Shown here: positions 23,371-32,700 of the stretch, one piece after another
Layout: each line of letters begins with the position of its first letter
Numbering within the stretch: position 1 is the first letter of the stretch
Source: an uncultured Collinsella sp.
GTDB taxonomy: Bacteria; Actinomycetota; Coriobacteriia; Coriobacteriales; Coriobacteriaceae
Reading direction: 5' to 3'
NCBI GenBank assembly: GCA_902464645.1
Contig: CABQKL010000007.1
Coordinates: forward strand, 1-35,661
DNA: 35,661 bases
Made by a program: the position numbers and the translations under genes
The notes under the pieces: model-generated
Databases searched by the model: none
What the model saw: the letters and a program-made list of their open reading frames with translations, nothing else
What the model was told of the DNA's origin: nothing

Positions 23371-25074
23371 ATGAGCAATCCCTCGAACCGCACCTCGATG
23401 CGCGGTCAACTCACGCTGCGCGGCGTCGTCATCGGCGTCCTTGGCTGCGTGATCATCACGGCAAGCTCGGCCTATACCGCCCTCAAGATGGGTGCGCTCC
23501 CCTGGCCAATCATTTTCGCTGCCGTCATTTCGCTGTTCTTCCTGAAGCTCATGGGCAACGCCAGCCTCAACGAGGCCAACGTCACCCACACCATCATGTC
23601 TGCGGGCGCCATGGTCGCCGGCGGCCTGGCGTTTACCATCCCGGGCGCCTGGATGCTGGGCTATGCCGACCAGATCAGCTGGCTCGACATGTTTATCGTG
23701 GCGCTTGCCGGCACCATCTTGGGCCTTCTGGCGACAGCGCTCATCCACCGTCACTTTATCGTGGACGCCGCGCTGGAGTTCCCCACCGGCAACGCTGCAG
23801 CTCAGACCCTGCGCGCCACCGAGGCCGGCGGCAAGACCGGCAAGCAGCTCTTTGGCTCCATGGCCATCGCAGGCATCTACAGCGTGCTGCGCGACGCCCT
23901 GGGCGTAGTGCCCAGCATGCTGTGCACGCTCAATATCCCCGGCGTGACCTTTGCCATCTACAACTCGCCCATGTTACTGTCCATCGGCTTTTTGGTGGGC
24001 TTTGCCCCCGTCGCCTTCTGGTTTGCCGGCGCGCTGCTGGGCAACTTTGGCATCATCGTTGGCGGCACCGCTGCCGGCCTGTTCGATATTGTGACCGCGC
24101 AGGGTATCGTCAAGTCCCTCGGTATGGGTCTTATGATGGGCTTTGGCGTCGCCGTCGTCCTTAAGGACATCCTGCCGCAGGTCGCCGGCATCGTCCGTGG
24201 CCTCGCCGCCGACAGCTCCACCGACACCGACGAGCAGTCGCTCATCTCGGGCTCCCTTAAGCTCGACGCCGGCATCATCGGCCTGGGCACCGCAGCCATC
24301 GCCGTGATCGTTGCCATCGCGCTCGACCTTGGTCCCGTCCCGGCCGTCATCGTCACGCTATTCACCTTTGTCACCACCATCATGAGCGCACAGAGCTGCG
24401 GCCAGACGGGTATCGACCCCATGGAGATCTTTGGCCTCATCGTCATGCTCATCGTGGCAGCCTTCGCGCAGCTCGCGCAGGTCAAGCTGTTCTTTATCGC
24501 CGGCATCGTGGCCGTGGCGTGCGGCCTTGCGGGCGACGTCATGAACGACTTTAAGGCCGGAGCCGTACTGGGCACCAACCCGCGCGCACAGTGGGTCGGC
24601 CAGGCCATTGGCGGCATCGTGGGCGCCCTGGTCGCTGCCGCTGTCATGGTCGCGCTCGTCACCGCCTATGGTCCGGACGCCTTCGGCCCCGACAAGAGCT
24701 TTGTGGCCGCGCAGGCAAGCGTGGTCGCCACCATGGTCTCGGGCATCCCGAGCGTGCCGTGGTTCGCAGGTGGCTTTATCGCCGGCATCATCATGTACTG
24801 GCTCGGCATTCCGGCCATGATGATCGGTCTGGGCGTGTACCTACCGTTCTACATGTCGCTCACGGCCTTCTTGGGCTCCTGTGTCAAGCTCGCCTACGAC
24901 AAGTGGGCCGCACACCGAGACGCCGAGGCAGGTCTTTCGGACGAGGAGAAGGCTGCCAAGGACGCCGCCTTCCAGGAGCAGGGCCTGGTCGTTGCCAGCG
25001 GCCTGCTGGGCGGCGAGTCCATCGTCGGCGTTATCCTGGCGTTTGTCTCCGTGGGATTGAGCCTGCTGGGCTAA
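23371..25074 (+). CDS. OPT family oligopeptide transporter
   Basis: 567 residues with about 14 to 16 hydrophobic helices. OPT proteins import small peptides or metal-chelate complexes with protons. The early block SSAYTALKMGALPWPIIFAA and the GLAGDVMNDFKAGAVLGTNP segment are family hallmarks, and the latter is shared by the bacterial branch. A cytoplasmic charged loop near 520-540 (LSDEEKAAKDAAFQEQG) precedes the last helix. ATG follows AAAGGAG by seven bases. It has its own strong terminator. Close to the M20 and YtcJ hydrolases in function, if not in place, it fits peptide scavenging. Confidence 0.95.
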   Translation: MSNPSNRTSMRGQLTLRGVVIGVLGCVIITASSAYTALKMGALPWPIIFAAVISLFFLKLMGNASLNEANVTHTIMSAGAMVAGGLAFTIPGAWMLGYADQISWLDMFIVALAGTILGLLATALIHRHFIVDAALEFPTGNAAAQTLRATEAGGKTGKQLFGSMAIAGIYSVLRDALGVVPSMLCTLNIPGVTFAIYNSPMLLSIGFLVGFAPVAFWFAGALLGNFGIIVGGTAAGLFDIVTAQGIVKSLGMGLMMGFGVAVVLKDILPQVAGIVRGLAADSSTDTDEQSLISGSLKLDAGIIGLGTAAIAVIVAIALDLGPVPAVIVTLFTFVTTIMSAQSCGQTGIDPMEIFGLIVMLIVAAFAQLAQVKLFFIAGIVAVACGLAGDVMNDFKAGAVLGTNPRAQWVGQAIGGIVGALVAAAVMVALVTAYGPDAFGPDKSFVAAQASVVATMVSGIPSVPWFAGGFIAGIIMYWLGIPAMMIGLGVYLPFYMSLTAFLGSCVKLAYDKWAAHRDAEAGLSDEEKAAKDAAFQEQGLVVASGLLGGESIVGVILAFVSVGLSLLG

Positions 25075-25099
25075 ACCCAACAACAACGTATCCGTGCAG

Positions 25100-25138
25100 A
25101 GCGCGGGGTCGGAGACCATCCGGCCCCGCGCTTTTTTG
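25100..25138 (+). terminator. Terminator of the OPT transporter gene
   Basis: AGCGCGGGGTCGG and CCGGCCCCGCGCT pair around a seven-base loop and run into TTTTTT. It begins 26 bp past the stop codon. Confidence 0.92.
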
Positions 25139-25288
25139 TATCTGCCGAAACCCTCGGCTTCAACCTCATTTGACGCGCCCCCTTTACCTACTCGTCTAAG
25201 TTTCACGTCAAGATGACCACCCCGCCTGCCGCGGTGTAGAGTAGAGGCAGCGGGCGCGATGCATAGCCCGCGGCGAAGCGAGGTGAAC

Positions 25289-26428
25289 ATGAAACTCGAT
25301 AACCAGCAGCTCAAGCGACTGCGCGAGCGCCATCACCGGCGCCACGGCATCCGCCCTGCCTATAGCGAGGTCATGGAGAACGCCGGCCGCTTCCTGAGGC
25401 GCGCATTCAACATTCGCGAGGGTCGCGCCCCCTATCACGTAATTCGTAAGCGCTTTGTAAACGGGGCGCGCCTAACCGGCTCGCACCTGTGCATCCTCAT
25501 TATCGCCATGCTGATCGCGAGTGTCGGCCTCGATATCGATTCGGACATCGCCATTGTGGGCGCCATGCTCATCTGCCCGCTCATGGGCTCGGTCCTTGCC
25601 ATGGCATACGGCATCGCCACGCTCGACCGTGAGATTACCCTCGAGGCAATTGCCGGCCTCGCGCTGCAGATGGTCCTTTGCCTGATCACTTCCACGCTGT
25701 ATTTTAAGCTCTCGCCCCTTGGCACCACCACGGCCGCCATCATCGATAACTCGACACCCACCGTATGGGACCTTGCCGTCGCGCTCGCGGGCGGCTTTGC
25801 GGGCGGGCTGGGTAACTCGCGCGACCAGGAGCCTTCGACGCTCATTGCCGGCGTAGCCGTGGCGACCGCACTCATGCCGCCCCTGTGCGCGGCAGGTTAC
25901 GGCATTGCCATCGCAAGCGGGTCGCTGTTCCTCTCGGCCCTCTACGAGTTTGGCATCAACGTCGTCTTTATCGCACTGGCGGCCGAAGCCGTATTGCTTC
26001 TTTTACGTGTACCGCTCAAGCGCGACCTCAACGGCGACGGCATTGTGACCGCTGAGGAAAATGCCGAGGTCGATGAGCTGTCGCACAAGGTGCGCCGCCG
26101 CATCATCGTGGGTACGGTGATCTTTGCCATCCCCTGCATCGTTATGACCGCGGGGTCCATTGGCTCGGCGCAAGCCGGCGTGCAGGACGGCTACGGCGTC
26201 ACCGAAACTACGCGCGAACTTGCCGCGGTGCTGCCGGGCTTTAAGGATTACACCGTCGCCGTCGAGACTTCGGCTACCGAAGGCGACAAGGAGGGCCTTG
26301 TCGAGCGCGAGGTTGTCGCTCACGTGACGACAAGCGAGGCACTCGGGGCGCACGACCGCCGCGTTGCCCGCAAGCTCATCGACCTCAACGTGCCCGAACT
26401 CGATCGCGTGGAGTTTGACGTGAAGTGA
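25289..26428 (+). CDS. DUF389 membrane protein with an EF-hand-like loop
   Basis: 379 residues. An N-terminal basic cytoplasmic part of about 60 residues precedes the DUF389 membrane core with helices starting LCILIIAMLIASVGLDIDSD, the block AIVGAMLICPLMGSVLAMAYG and GVAVATALMPPLCAAGYG. Between core helices and the last membrane helix lies DLNGDGIVTAEE at 246-257, a complete 12-residue EF-hand loop with Asp1, Asn3, Asp5, Gly6, Val8 and Glu12. The last 80 residues form a soluble domain. DUF389 function is unknown. ATG follows GAGGTG by five bases. It is convergent with the sulfotransferase gene, with no clear terminator between. Confidence 0.88.
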   Translation: MKLDNQQLKRLRERHHRRHGIRPAYSEVMENAGRFLRRAFNIREGRAPYHVIRKRFVNGARLTGSHLCILIIAMLIASVGLDIDSDIAIVGAMLICPLMGSVLAMAYGIATLDREITLEAIAGLALQMVLCLITSTLYFKLSPLGTTTAAIIDNSTPTVWDLAVALAGGFAGGLGNSRDQEPSTLIAGVAVATALMPPLCAAGYGIAIASGSLFLSALYEFGINVVFIALAAEAVLLLLRVPLKRDLNGDGIVTAEENAEVDELSHKVRRRIIVGTVIFAIPCIVMTAGSIGSAQAGVQDGYGVTETTRELAAVLPGFKDYTVAVETSATEGDKEGLVEREVVAHVTTSEALGAHDRRVARKLIDLNVPELDRVEFDVK

Positions 26429-26495
26429 TGCGGGACGCGAGGTGGGCCCGGCACGAGAGCGCAGCCGCGGGGCGCAGGCACAGCCAAGCGCAGCG

Positions 26496-28208
26496 CTACA
26501 GCTCGTACTTGTACACGCGGTAGATGTACTTCTCGGCTTCCATCTCGTAGGTAGCGATGGGCAGTCCATAGCGATCGTACTCGGTGAAGGTCTTGGCCTG
26601 GCCCGATGCCACGAGCATACTATTTGAATCGCCGACACGTTGCGCGCTGCTCACGTAGCCCGAGAACGGCACTGCGATCTGGTCCACAAGCTCGTAGGTG
26701 CGCGCGGTCTCGTCCACCGTAAAGATGCGCCCAAACGAATGCGTTCCCCTACTGTAGTCGGTCACCACCGCGGCGCCCAGCTGGCCCCAATCGAACTTGG
26801 GATAGCTCTCGGCTGCACCAAAATTGTTGTCGTACAGCAGCACTTGGTAGCGACCGGTCGTTACCGTGTCAGAACTCGGCGGATAGGTCACGCTATGCTG
26901 GCCCGCGTTGAGCGAGAAATCGCCTTGGGCCTGAAGCAACTTGTCCTCAAAGCCCGAGTCAGCCCAAAAATCGGGCGAGCCCATAAGCCAATCGACCGTA
27001 GGCGTGCCGTAGATATCCGTGAGCTTGATAACCGTTGAGGTCTCGCGCGAGCTGAGCAGAACGGTGCCGCCGCCGAGCCACTGAATCGTGTTGATATGAA
27101 TCCAATCCAGATCGCCGTCCGAGGCCACCTTAGCGTTTGCCTTGAGGTCGGGGAATATATCGCTCAGGTCCACGACGAGATTGACGTCACCGGTGGTCAC
27201 GTCAATCTTAATGATGAGGTCCTCGACATTAACGCGGTCGTCCTTGCCTTTTTTGACAGCCGCGTGGTCGACGTCCAAATCGGCTTCGGAGCCGGCATGG
27301 CTCGCCAGCACTAGCAGATTGCCGTCGTCATCGAAGGCGTAGTCGTGGTGTAACTCATAGTCGCCCGTACTCCAAACGTTTACCACCTGGCCGATGGCGT
27401 TGATCTGGGCCATCTTGGTCGTCGAGACGCTCATGATCATGCTACCGTCGCCTGGAAACAGTAGGCGGTGGCTGCGGTAGCCGATGATTGGCACCTCGCC
27501 ACGGATCTGTCCCGCGTTGTCGTAGAGGTACATAAAGTCGAGCTTGGATGAGTCGTTGCCCAGGATGGCAAAGAGGCCATCAGCGAGCGGCGTGTTGGAC
27601 TCCCCCGCCGTGACGGCGAGCCGCTCTTCTTCCTCGCCCTTGAGAGCCGGCGTCTTGACGGTAAAGGTCGAGGTGCGACTGATACCGTCTTGTGCCGTAC
27701 AGGTGAGGGTAACCGTGTTTTTGTGGTTGGGAATGAGGCCGATGACCTTGAACTCGTGCTCCGTAGCCGGCGCGTCGCCGCCGTGGGGCGTGTGGGAAAA
27801 GGTGGCGACTTTGGGCGCGTCACCGGTCTTTTTGCGACCGGCGACCTTGTAGGAGACGGTTACGGAATCCGTTGTCGCAAAGCGAACGTAGCAGCTCAGG
27901 GTATCGGTGCCAAAGGGGTCCTGCGCGACAAACGGGGTGGTCTCGCTGTAGCCGCCGGCGGCGTACTCGGCATCGAGCCGCTCCTTGATGGCCGCCTGCT
28001 TCTCGACGTCGTAGGTCGCGACGATCTGCTTGTGGAGCTTCTTTTGCTCGTCGGTGAGCTCGTTGCTCGCAGTGGATGCGTCGTTCGAGCCGGTCCCGCC
28101 GACCGAACAGCCCATGAGCCCTGTCCCGGCAAGCGCCAGCGCGCCCGCCGTACCCGCAAGAGCTACTCGGCGCGAGAGCAGCCTGTTGTCCTTGTCACTC
28201 AATTCCAT
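26496..28208 (-). CDS. Arylsulfate sulfotransferase, exported lipoprotein
   Basis: 570 residues of the AssT family, which moves sulfate from one phenolic sulfate ester to another phenol without PAPS. An SRRVAL Tat-like motif at 12-17 and lipobox LMGC with Cys34 indicate an exported lipoprotein. An N-terminal beta domain (about 90-190) precedes the beta-propeller. Catalytic-type residues are visible: a His-His-Asp near 286, His in DWIHIN near 367, Arg in SSRE near 385 and His in GQHSV near 436. Gut bacteria use this enzyme on phenolic drugs and polyphenols. The start at 28206-28208 is chosen for signal length; its binding site is weak. Confidence 0.9.
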   Translation of the reverse strand: MELSDKDNRLLSRRVALAGTAGALALAGTGLMGCSVGGTGSNDASTASNELTDEQKKLHKQIVATYDVEKQAAIKERLDAEYAAGGYSETTPFVAQDPFGTDTLSCYVRFATTDSVTVSYKVAGRKKTGDAPKVATFSHTPHGGDAPATEHEFKVIGLIPNHKNTVTLTCTAQDGISRTSTFTVKTPALKGEEEERLAVTAGESNTPLADGLFAILGNDSSKLDFMYLYDNAGQIRGEVPIIGYRSHRLLFPGDGSMIMSVSTTKMAQINAIGQVVNVWSTGDYELHHDYAFDDDGNLLVLASHAGSEADLDVDHAAVKKGKDDRVNVEDLIIKIDVTTGDVNLVVDLSDIFPDLKANAKVASDGDLDWIHINTIQWLGGGTVLLSSRETSTVIKLTDIYGTPTVDWLMGSPDFWADSGFEDKLLQAQGDFSLNAGQHSVTYPPSSDTVTTGRYQVLLYDNNFGAAESYPKFDWGQLGAAVVTDYSRGTHSFGRIFTVDETARTYELVDQIAVPFSGYVSSAQRVGDSNSMLVASGQAKTFTEYDRYGLPIATYEMEAEKYIYRVYKYEL

Positions 28209-28357
28209 ATCGTTACCGTCTTTGAATGCCACCGTCGTTTCCCTCATATACCATGGCGTTTGCCCAGCCCTGTCCAATTTGACTCTCAGCTTAACAAACG
28301 CCCCTTAAGGCTAGCTTAGGCTCGCGGCAGCCGGAGCTGTTAGCCGCAAGACGCACA

Positions 28358-28413
28358 GGGGACGCAGTAATGCGATGATCCGTTTTCCTCCGTCCCCGAG
28401 GGATCATTTTTTA
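28358..28413 (+). repeat. Hairpin with GGGGACG/CGTCCCC and TGATCC/GGATCA stems
   Basis: GGGGACG (28358-28364) can pair with CGTCCCC (28391-28397), or TGATCC (28376-28381) with GGATCA (28401-28406) followed by TTTTTT; the two stems exclude each other. The TTTTTT run ends in the stop codon of the dehydrogenase at 28411. The core resembles the GGGAC hairpins at 15326, 20196 and 20278. It could also act as a plus-strand terminator. Confidence 0.5.
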
Positions 28414-29370
28414 GTACTTGAAGAAGCCCTCGCCCGAGCTTTCGCCCAGCTTACCTTCGTCGAGCATTTTCTTGAGGACGGAGGCCATGGCCTTAAAGTT
28501 GTAGGGCATCATCATCTTCTTGAGCAGCGGGCTCACCAGGCCCGGGACCTTCTGATACTGCATAACGATGTTGTAGGCCGTCTGGATGCCCACCGTGTCG
28601 AACACGCGGAACGGACCTTTGGGCGCGCCGGTGCCGCGCGTCCATGCGAGGTCGATGCTCTTGGGGTCGCTGATGCCCGAGACATACAGGTCAAGGCCCG
28701 AAAGCAGCCACGGCACCAGCATGGAGTTGAGCAGGTAGCCGTTCTTTTCCTTGTTGACGGGAAGCGCCAGCATGCGGATGTCGTTGGCGAAGTCGACGAG
28801 CTCGTCGAAGTAGCGCTTGTCGGTCTGGTCCTGGGCCATGACCTCGGTCATGTTGTTCTTCCAGATGGAGTTGGCAAAGTGCAGCGACAGGTACTTCTCG
28901 GGGCGGCCGGTGTACTTGGCAAAGGTGCTCGGCAGCAGCGTGGAGGAATTGGTCACGACGACGGTCTTTTGCGGGAGAACCGGGGCGAGCTTCTTGTAGA
29001 AGTCGATCTTTGCCTGAGTGTCCTCAGCCATAGACTCGATGACCAGGTCGGCGTCGGCCACGGCCTTGGCAAGATCGAGCTCCAGCTTGAGTGTGGAGTA
29101 GGCACGCTCAACGGCGGCGAGTGCCGCCTCCTTGTCGAAGGGCTGGCCGCTATCGGCGATACCGGCGCACCACTCGCCCGTACCGTCCACCATGCTCTCG
29201 ATAGCAGCGATGTACTCCTCGCGCACATGTTCGATCTTGGGCTGGGTGCGGCCGATGCTGCCCTCGCTGCGCAGCCAAATCGTTACATCAAAGCCGCAGT
29301 AGGCAGCCTGAAAGGCAATCTGGCTTCCCAACACGCCGCCGCCAGCAACGCAAACGGTCTTGTAGCTCAT
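28411..29370 (-). CDS. 3-hydroxyacyl-CoA dehydrogenase family protein
   Basis: 319 residues. The N-terminal Rossmann nucleotide site is GGGVLGSQIAFQAA at 10-23. The conserved active-site region SLHFANSIWKNN near residue 163 aligns with the usual HFxNP motif, and a helical C-terminal domain follows (LLNSMLVPWLLSGLDLYV, then GPFRVFDTVG). It probably oxidises 3-hydroxybutyryl- or other 3-hydroxyacyl-CoA with NAD. The Pro of the HFFNP motif is replaced by Ser, so specificity may differ. ATG follows GAGAGGA. It is upstream of an 8-bp inverted repeat and, 414 bp away, downstream of the dehydratase activase, so both may act in hydroxyacyl-CoA metabolism. Confidence 0.88.
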   Translation of the reverse strand: MSYKTVCVAGGGVLGSQIAFQAAYCGFDVTIWLRSEGSIGRTQPKIEHVREEYIAAIESMVDGTGEWCAGIADSGQPFDKEAALAAVERAYSTLKLELDLAKAVADADLVIESMAEDTQAKIDFYKKLAPVLPQKTVVVTNSSTLLPSTFAKYTGRPEKYLSLHFANSIWKNNMTEVMAQDQTDKRYFDELVDFANDIRMLALPVNKEKNGYLLNSMLVPWLLSGLDLYVSGISDPKSIDLAWTRGTGAPKGPFRVFDTVGIQTAYNIVMQYQKVPGLVSPLLKKMMMPYNFKAMASVLKKMLDEGKLGESSGEGFFKY

Positions 29371-29381
29371 GGAACGGTCCT

Positions 29382-29425
29382 CTCTTACGTAATTCCATAG
29401 ATGTGTATTTATTCAACCGTAAGAG
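29382..29425 (-). promoter_or_regulatory. Inverted repeat CTCTTACG-N28-CGTAAGAG before the dehydrogenase gene
   Basis: Perfect 8-bp arms lie at 29382-29389 and 29418-29425, spanning the leader of the dehydrogenase gene. The centres are 36 bp apart and the inner arm overlaps the ribosome binding region, so it could be an operator or a leader hairpin. No regulator is identified. Confidence 0.3.
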
Positions 29426-29538
29426 GGCTGCACGTCGGGGGTGGGTTCTATAAACGGACGGTAATTTGCGGCGAACGGCTACACCTGTTCATTAACTCTC
29501 GATTTTGAGGGTATTTTTTGGCGCTGCTGAACCGCTGT

Positions 29539-29668
29539 TTTCGGAAGTGCGGGGAAAAATCGGGTTTCGCCGACCAGACCGGCTTTTTTTACAACAAAAC
29601 CGCAGGTCGCGAGAGTCTAAAAAGGCGGTGTGCTCGGGAGGTTCGCGTTTTTCCCCGCACTTCCGAAA
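29539..29668. repeat. Long-range inverted repeat with perfect 21-bp arms
   Basis: The arm beginning TTTCGGAAGTGCGGGGAAAA (29539-29559) and its exact complement (29648-29668) are separated by 88 bp. The enclosed DNA has short T-runs and a small GCCG/CGGC stem followed by T7. Frames crossing it encode Cys/Arg/Ser-rich peptide with no recognisable fold. It lies between the dehydrogenase leader and the activase terminator, in a 414-bp stretch without a gene. Confidence 0.8.
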
Positions 29669-29717
29669 TTCGAGTGCACAGAAGGCTGCGACAAAACGAT
29701 TTGCGCAACATATGTCC

Positions 29718-29757
29718 AGCAAAACGGGTGGCAGCCGGTACGACTACCACCCGTTTG
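29718..29757 (-). terminator. Terminator of the dehydratase activase gene
   Basis: Minus strand AAACGGGTGG and CCACCCGTTT pair around a 15-base loop and end in TTTTGCTGG. It lies about 30 bp past the stop. Confidence 0.7.
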
Positions 29758-29784
29758 CCTCATATCTAGCCCAAAGCAGGCCAG

Positions 29785-32700
29785 CTACTTCTTAATGCCG
29801 CGTCCCAGGCGCTCAGCGACCGACGCCACGGCGCTCTCATCGACCGAGCCGCAGCTCACGCAGCCGTCATGGGCACGCATCTGGCCGGTGACCTCGTCCA
29901 TCGCGAGCGGCGCCACCTTCTCGAGCTTAAAGCCCTTGCCGGCGCGCATATTCTCCTTTGCCACACTGATCATGAGCTTAATACGGTTGAGCTGGTTGAC
30001 CTCGGATGCACCGGGGTCGTAGTCCACCGCAACGATGTTGCTCTCGGGATGCTGGCGGCGCAGCTCCTTAATCACGGCCTTGCCCACCACGTGGTTGGGC
30101 AGGCACGCGAAGGGCTGCGTGCAGATGATGTTGGGCGCACCGTGATCGATCAGGTCGAGCATCTCGGCCGTGAGCAGCCACCCCTCGCCCATGTTGTTGC
30201 ACACCGAAAGCACCGTGCGGGCCTTGTCGGCCATGGTGCCGATGCGCTCGGGCGCCTCAAAGCGGCGGGACTTTTCGAGCATCTCTTCCACCGGCGTGCG
30301 CATCCAGTCCACGAGCTTGATGAGCGCCTGCATACCAGCGCGCGTGGTAGCAGAGCTACCCAGCTCATCCTTCTGCAGCTCGGCGTTGCTCATGGAGTAC
30401 AGGAAGAAGTCGAGCAGGCCCGGCACCACAGCCTCGCAGCCCTCGCGCTCAATGACATCGACCACGTGGTTGTTGGCCGTGGGGTGGAACTTGACCAGAA
30501 TCTCGCCGACCACGCCCACGCGCGGCTTGGAGCCCTCGCCCACAAGCGGCATGCTGTCGAACGCGCGGATGGCCTCACGCGCAAGCTTGGTGTAGTTGTG
30601 GCGGTTGAACTTGGGCGCCAGCTTGCGGGCGCGCGCCATGTACTCCTCGTAGAGCGCATTGGCGGCACCGGGCGTTGCCTCGTACGGGCGGCAGCGGTAG
30701 AGCATCTGCATCATCACGTCACCAAAGAGCACCGCGTAGACTGCCTGCTTAAGCAGCGCCGGCGTAATCTTAAAGCCGGGGTTGTCCTCGCCGAGCGCCA
30801 CGGCCGAAAGCGAGATTACCGGAATCTCGGGGTGGCCGCTCTCGCGCAGTGCCTTGCGGATGAGCGCGATGTAGTTGGTGGCACGGCAGCCGCCGCCGGT
30901 CTGGCTGATAACCACGGCCGTCTTGGACAGGTCGTACCGACCGCTCTCGATGGCCTCCATGATCTGGCCCGTCACCAGGATCGACGGATAGCAGATGTCG
31001 TTGTTCACATAGCGCAGGCCAGCCTCGACGGCGTCGTGATCGGTCGAGGGCAGCAGCTCCAAGTTGTAGCCAGCACCACGGAACACCTCTTTGACCAGGT
31101 CAAAGTGGATCGGCGCCATTTGCGGGCACAGGATGGTGTAGCCCTCCTCGCGCATCTGCTCGGTAAAGGGCACCTTGGGCCACGCGGTCGATGCGCTCTC
31201 ACGCTGCGCTTCGAACGTGTACTTGCGGCTCGCGAACGCGGGGGCATCCGTGGAGGGCGCCACCGGCGCGGCATCGCCCTGCTCGTAGGCCTCGCCCGCG
31301 GCCGTGGCCTCGGCCAAGCGCTCGGCCTCCTGGTCCTTAAGCGCGGCCATGAGCGAGCGGATGCGGATGCGCGCGGCGCCCAGGTTGGACACCTCGTCGA
31401 TCTTGAGCACGGTGTAGATCTTGCCGCTGGCCTCCAGGATCTCCTGCACCTGGTCGGTAGTCAGGGCATCGAGACCGCAGCCGAAAGAGTTGAGCTGAAT
31501 CAGGTCCAGGTCGTTGCGCATCGTCACAAAACGGGCGACGGCGTACAGGCGGCTGTGGTACATCCACTGGTCAACGACGCGAATCGGACGCTCGGGCTTT
31601 ACCAGATGCGCGAGCGAATCCTCGGTAAAGACCGCAAAGCCAAAGCTCGAGATAAGCTCGGGCAGGGCGTGGTTGATCTCGGGGTCGTTGTGGTAGGGAC
31701 GGCCGGCGAGCACGATGCCGTGACCGCCGTGGCCCTCGACCCACTTAAGGGCCTCCTCGCCCATGGTCTGGATGTCCTCGTGGAAACGAGCATCGGCCTC
31801 AAAGGCAGCGTTGACGGCGGCATCGACCTCGGAGCGCGTGATCTTGGGACCGCGCACGCGACCGCGACCGGCTTGCGCATCGGCCACACGGTCGACGGCG
31901 AGCACCTGGTACAGACGGCGCTTGAGCTCGGTCTTGTCGTGATAGGGCACAAACGGGTACAGGAACTCGATGTTCTGCTCGCGAATCTCGTCGATATTGA
32001 GCGCCAGCGCCGTGGGGTAGCTCATGACGATGGGGCAGTTATAGCAGTTGCCAGCCGTCGGATCCTCCTTGCGCTCCCAGCGCACGCACGGCATCCAGAT
32101 AAAGTCGACATCGCGGTCGATGAGGTTCATCACGTGGCCGTGGCTCATCTTGGCCGGATAGCACACGCTCTCGGACGGCATGGACTCGATGCCCGCCTGG
32201 TAGGTCTTCTTGCTCGACTGGTCGGACAGCTGCACGCTAAAGCCCAGGCGCGTAAAGAACGCATGCCAGAAGGGGTAGTTCTCGTACATGTTGAGCGCGC
32301 GCGGGATGCCGACGGTGCCGCGCGGGGCCTCGTCGGGGCTCAGGATCTCGCGGTTAAAGAGCAGCTCGTTTTTCTTTTTGAAGAGGTTGGGGGCCTCAGT
32401 CTTCTGCTTTTTGTGGCCAGCGCCCTTCTCGCAGCGGTTGCCGGTAATGAAGCGCCTGCCGCCGCCAAAGTCGTTGACGGTCAGCTGGCAGTTGTTGGAG
32501 CAACGGCCGCAGCGGACATGCTTTTGCGTCACGGTAAGGTGCGCGATGTCCTCGGCCGAAAGGATGGTCGAGGTGCCATCGGCGCCGGCGCGATCGCGAG
32601 CGAGCAGGGCCGCACCATAGGCTCCCATGCAGCCGGCGATGTCGGGACGCACGGCATGAACGCCGGTGAGCTGCTCAAATGCGCGAAGCGTGGCGTCGGA

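Noticed and set aside
23170..23754. Upstream extension of coaX to 478 codons
   Set aside because: It runs antisense through the OPT transporter start, and the ATG at 23167-23169 has a good ribosome binding site.
29492..29722. 76-codon minus-strand frame (MLDICCANRF...) in the 29.5-kb gap
   Set aside because: It crosses both arms of the 21-bp inverted repeat, has no binding site and its Cys/Arg/Ser composition looks non-coding.
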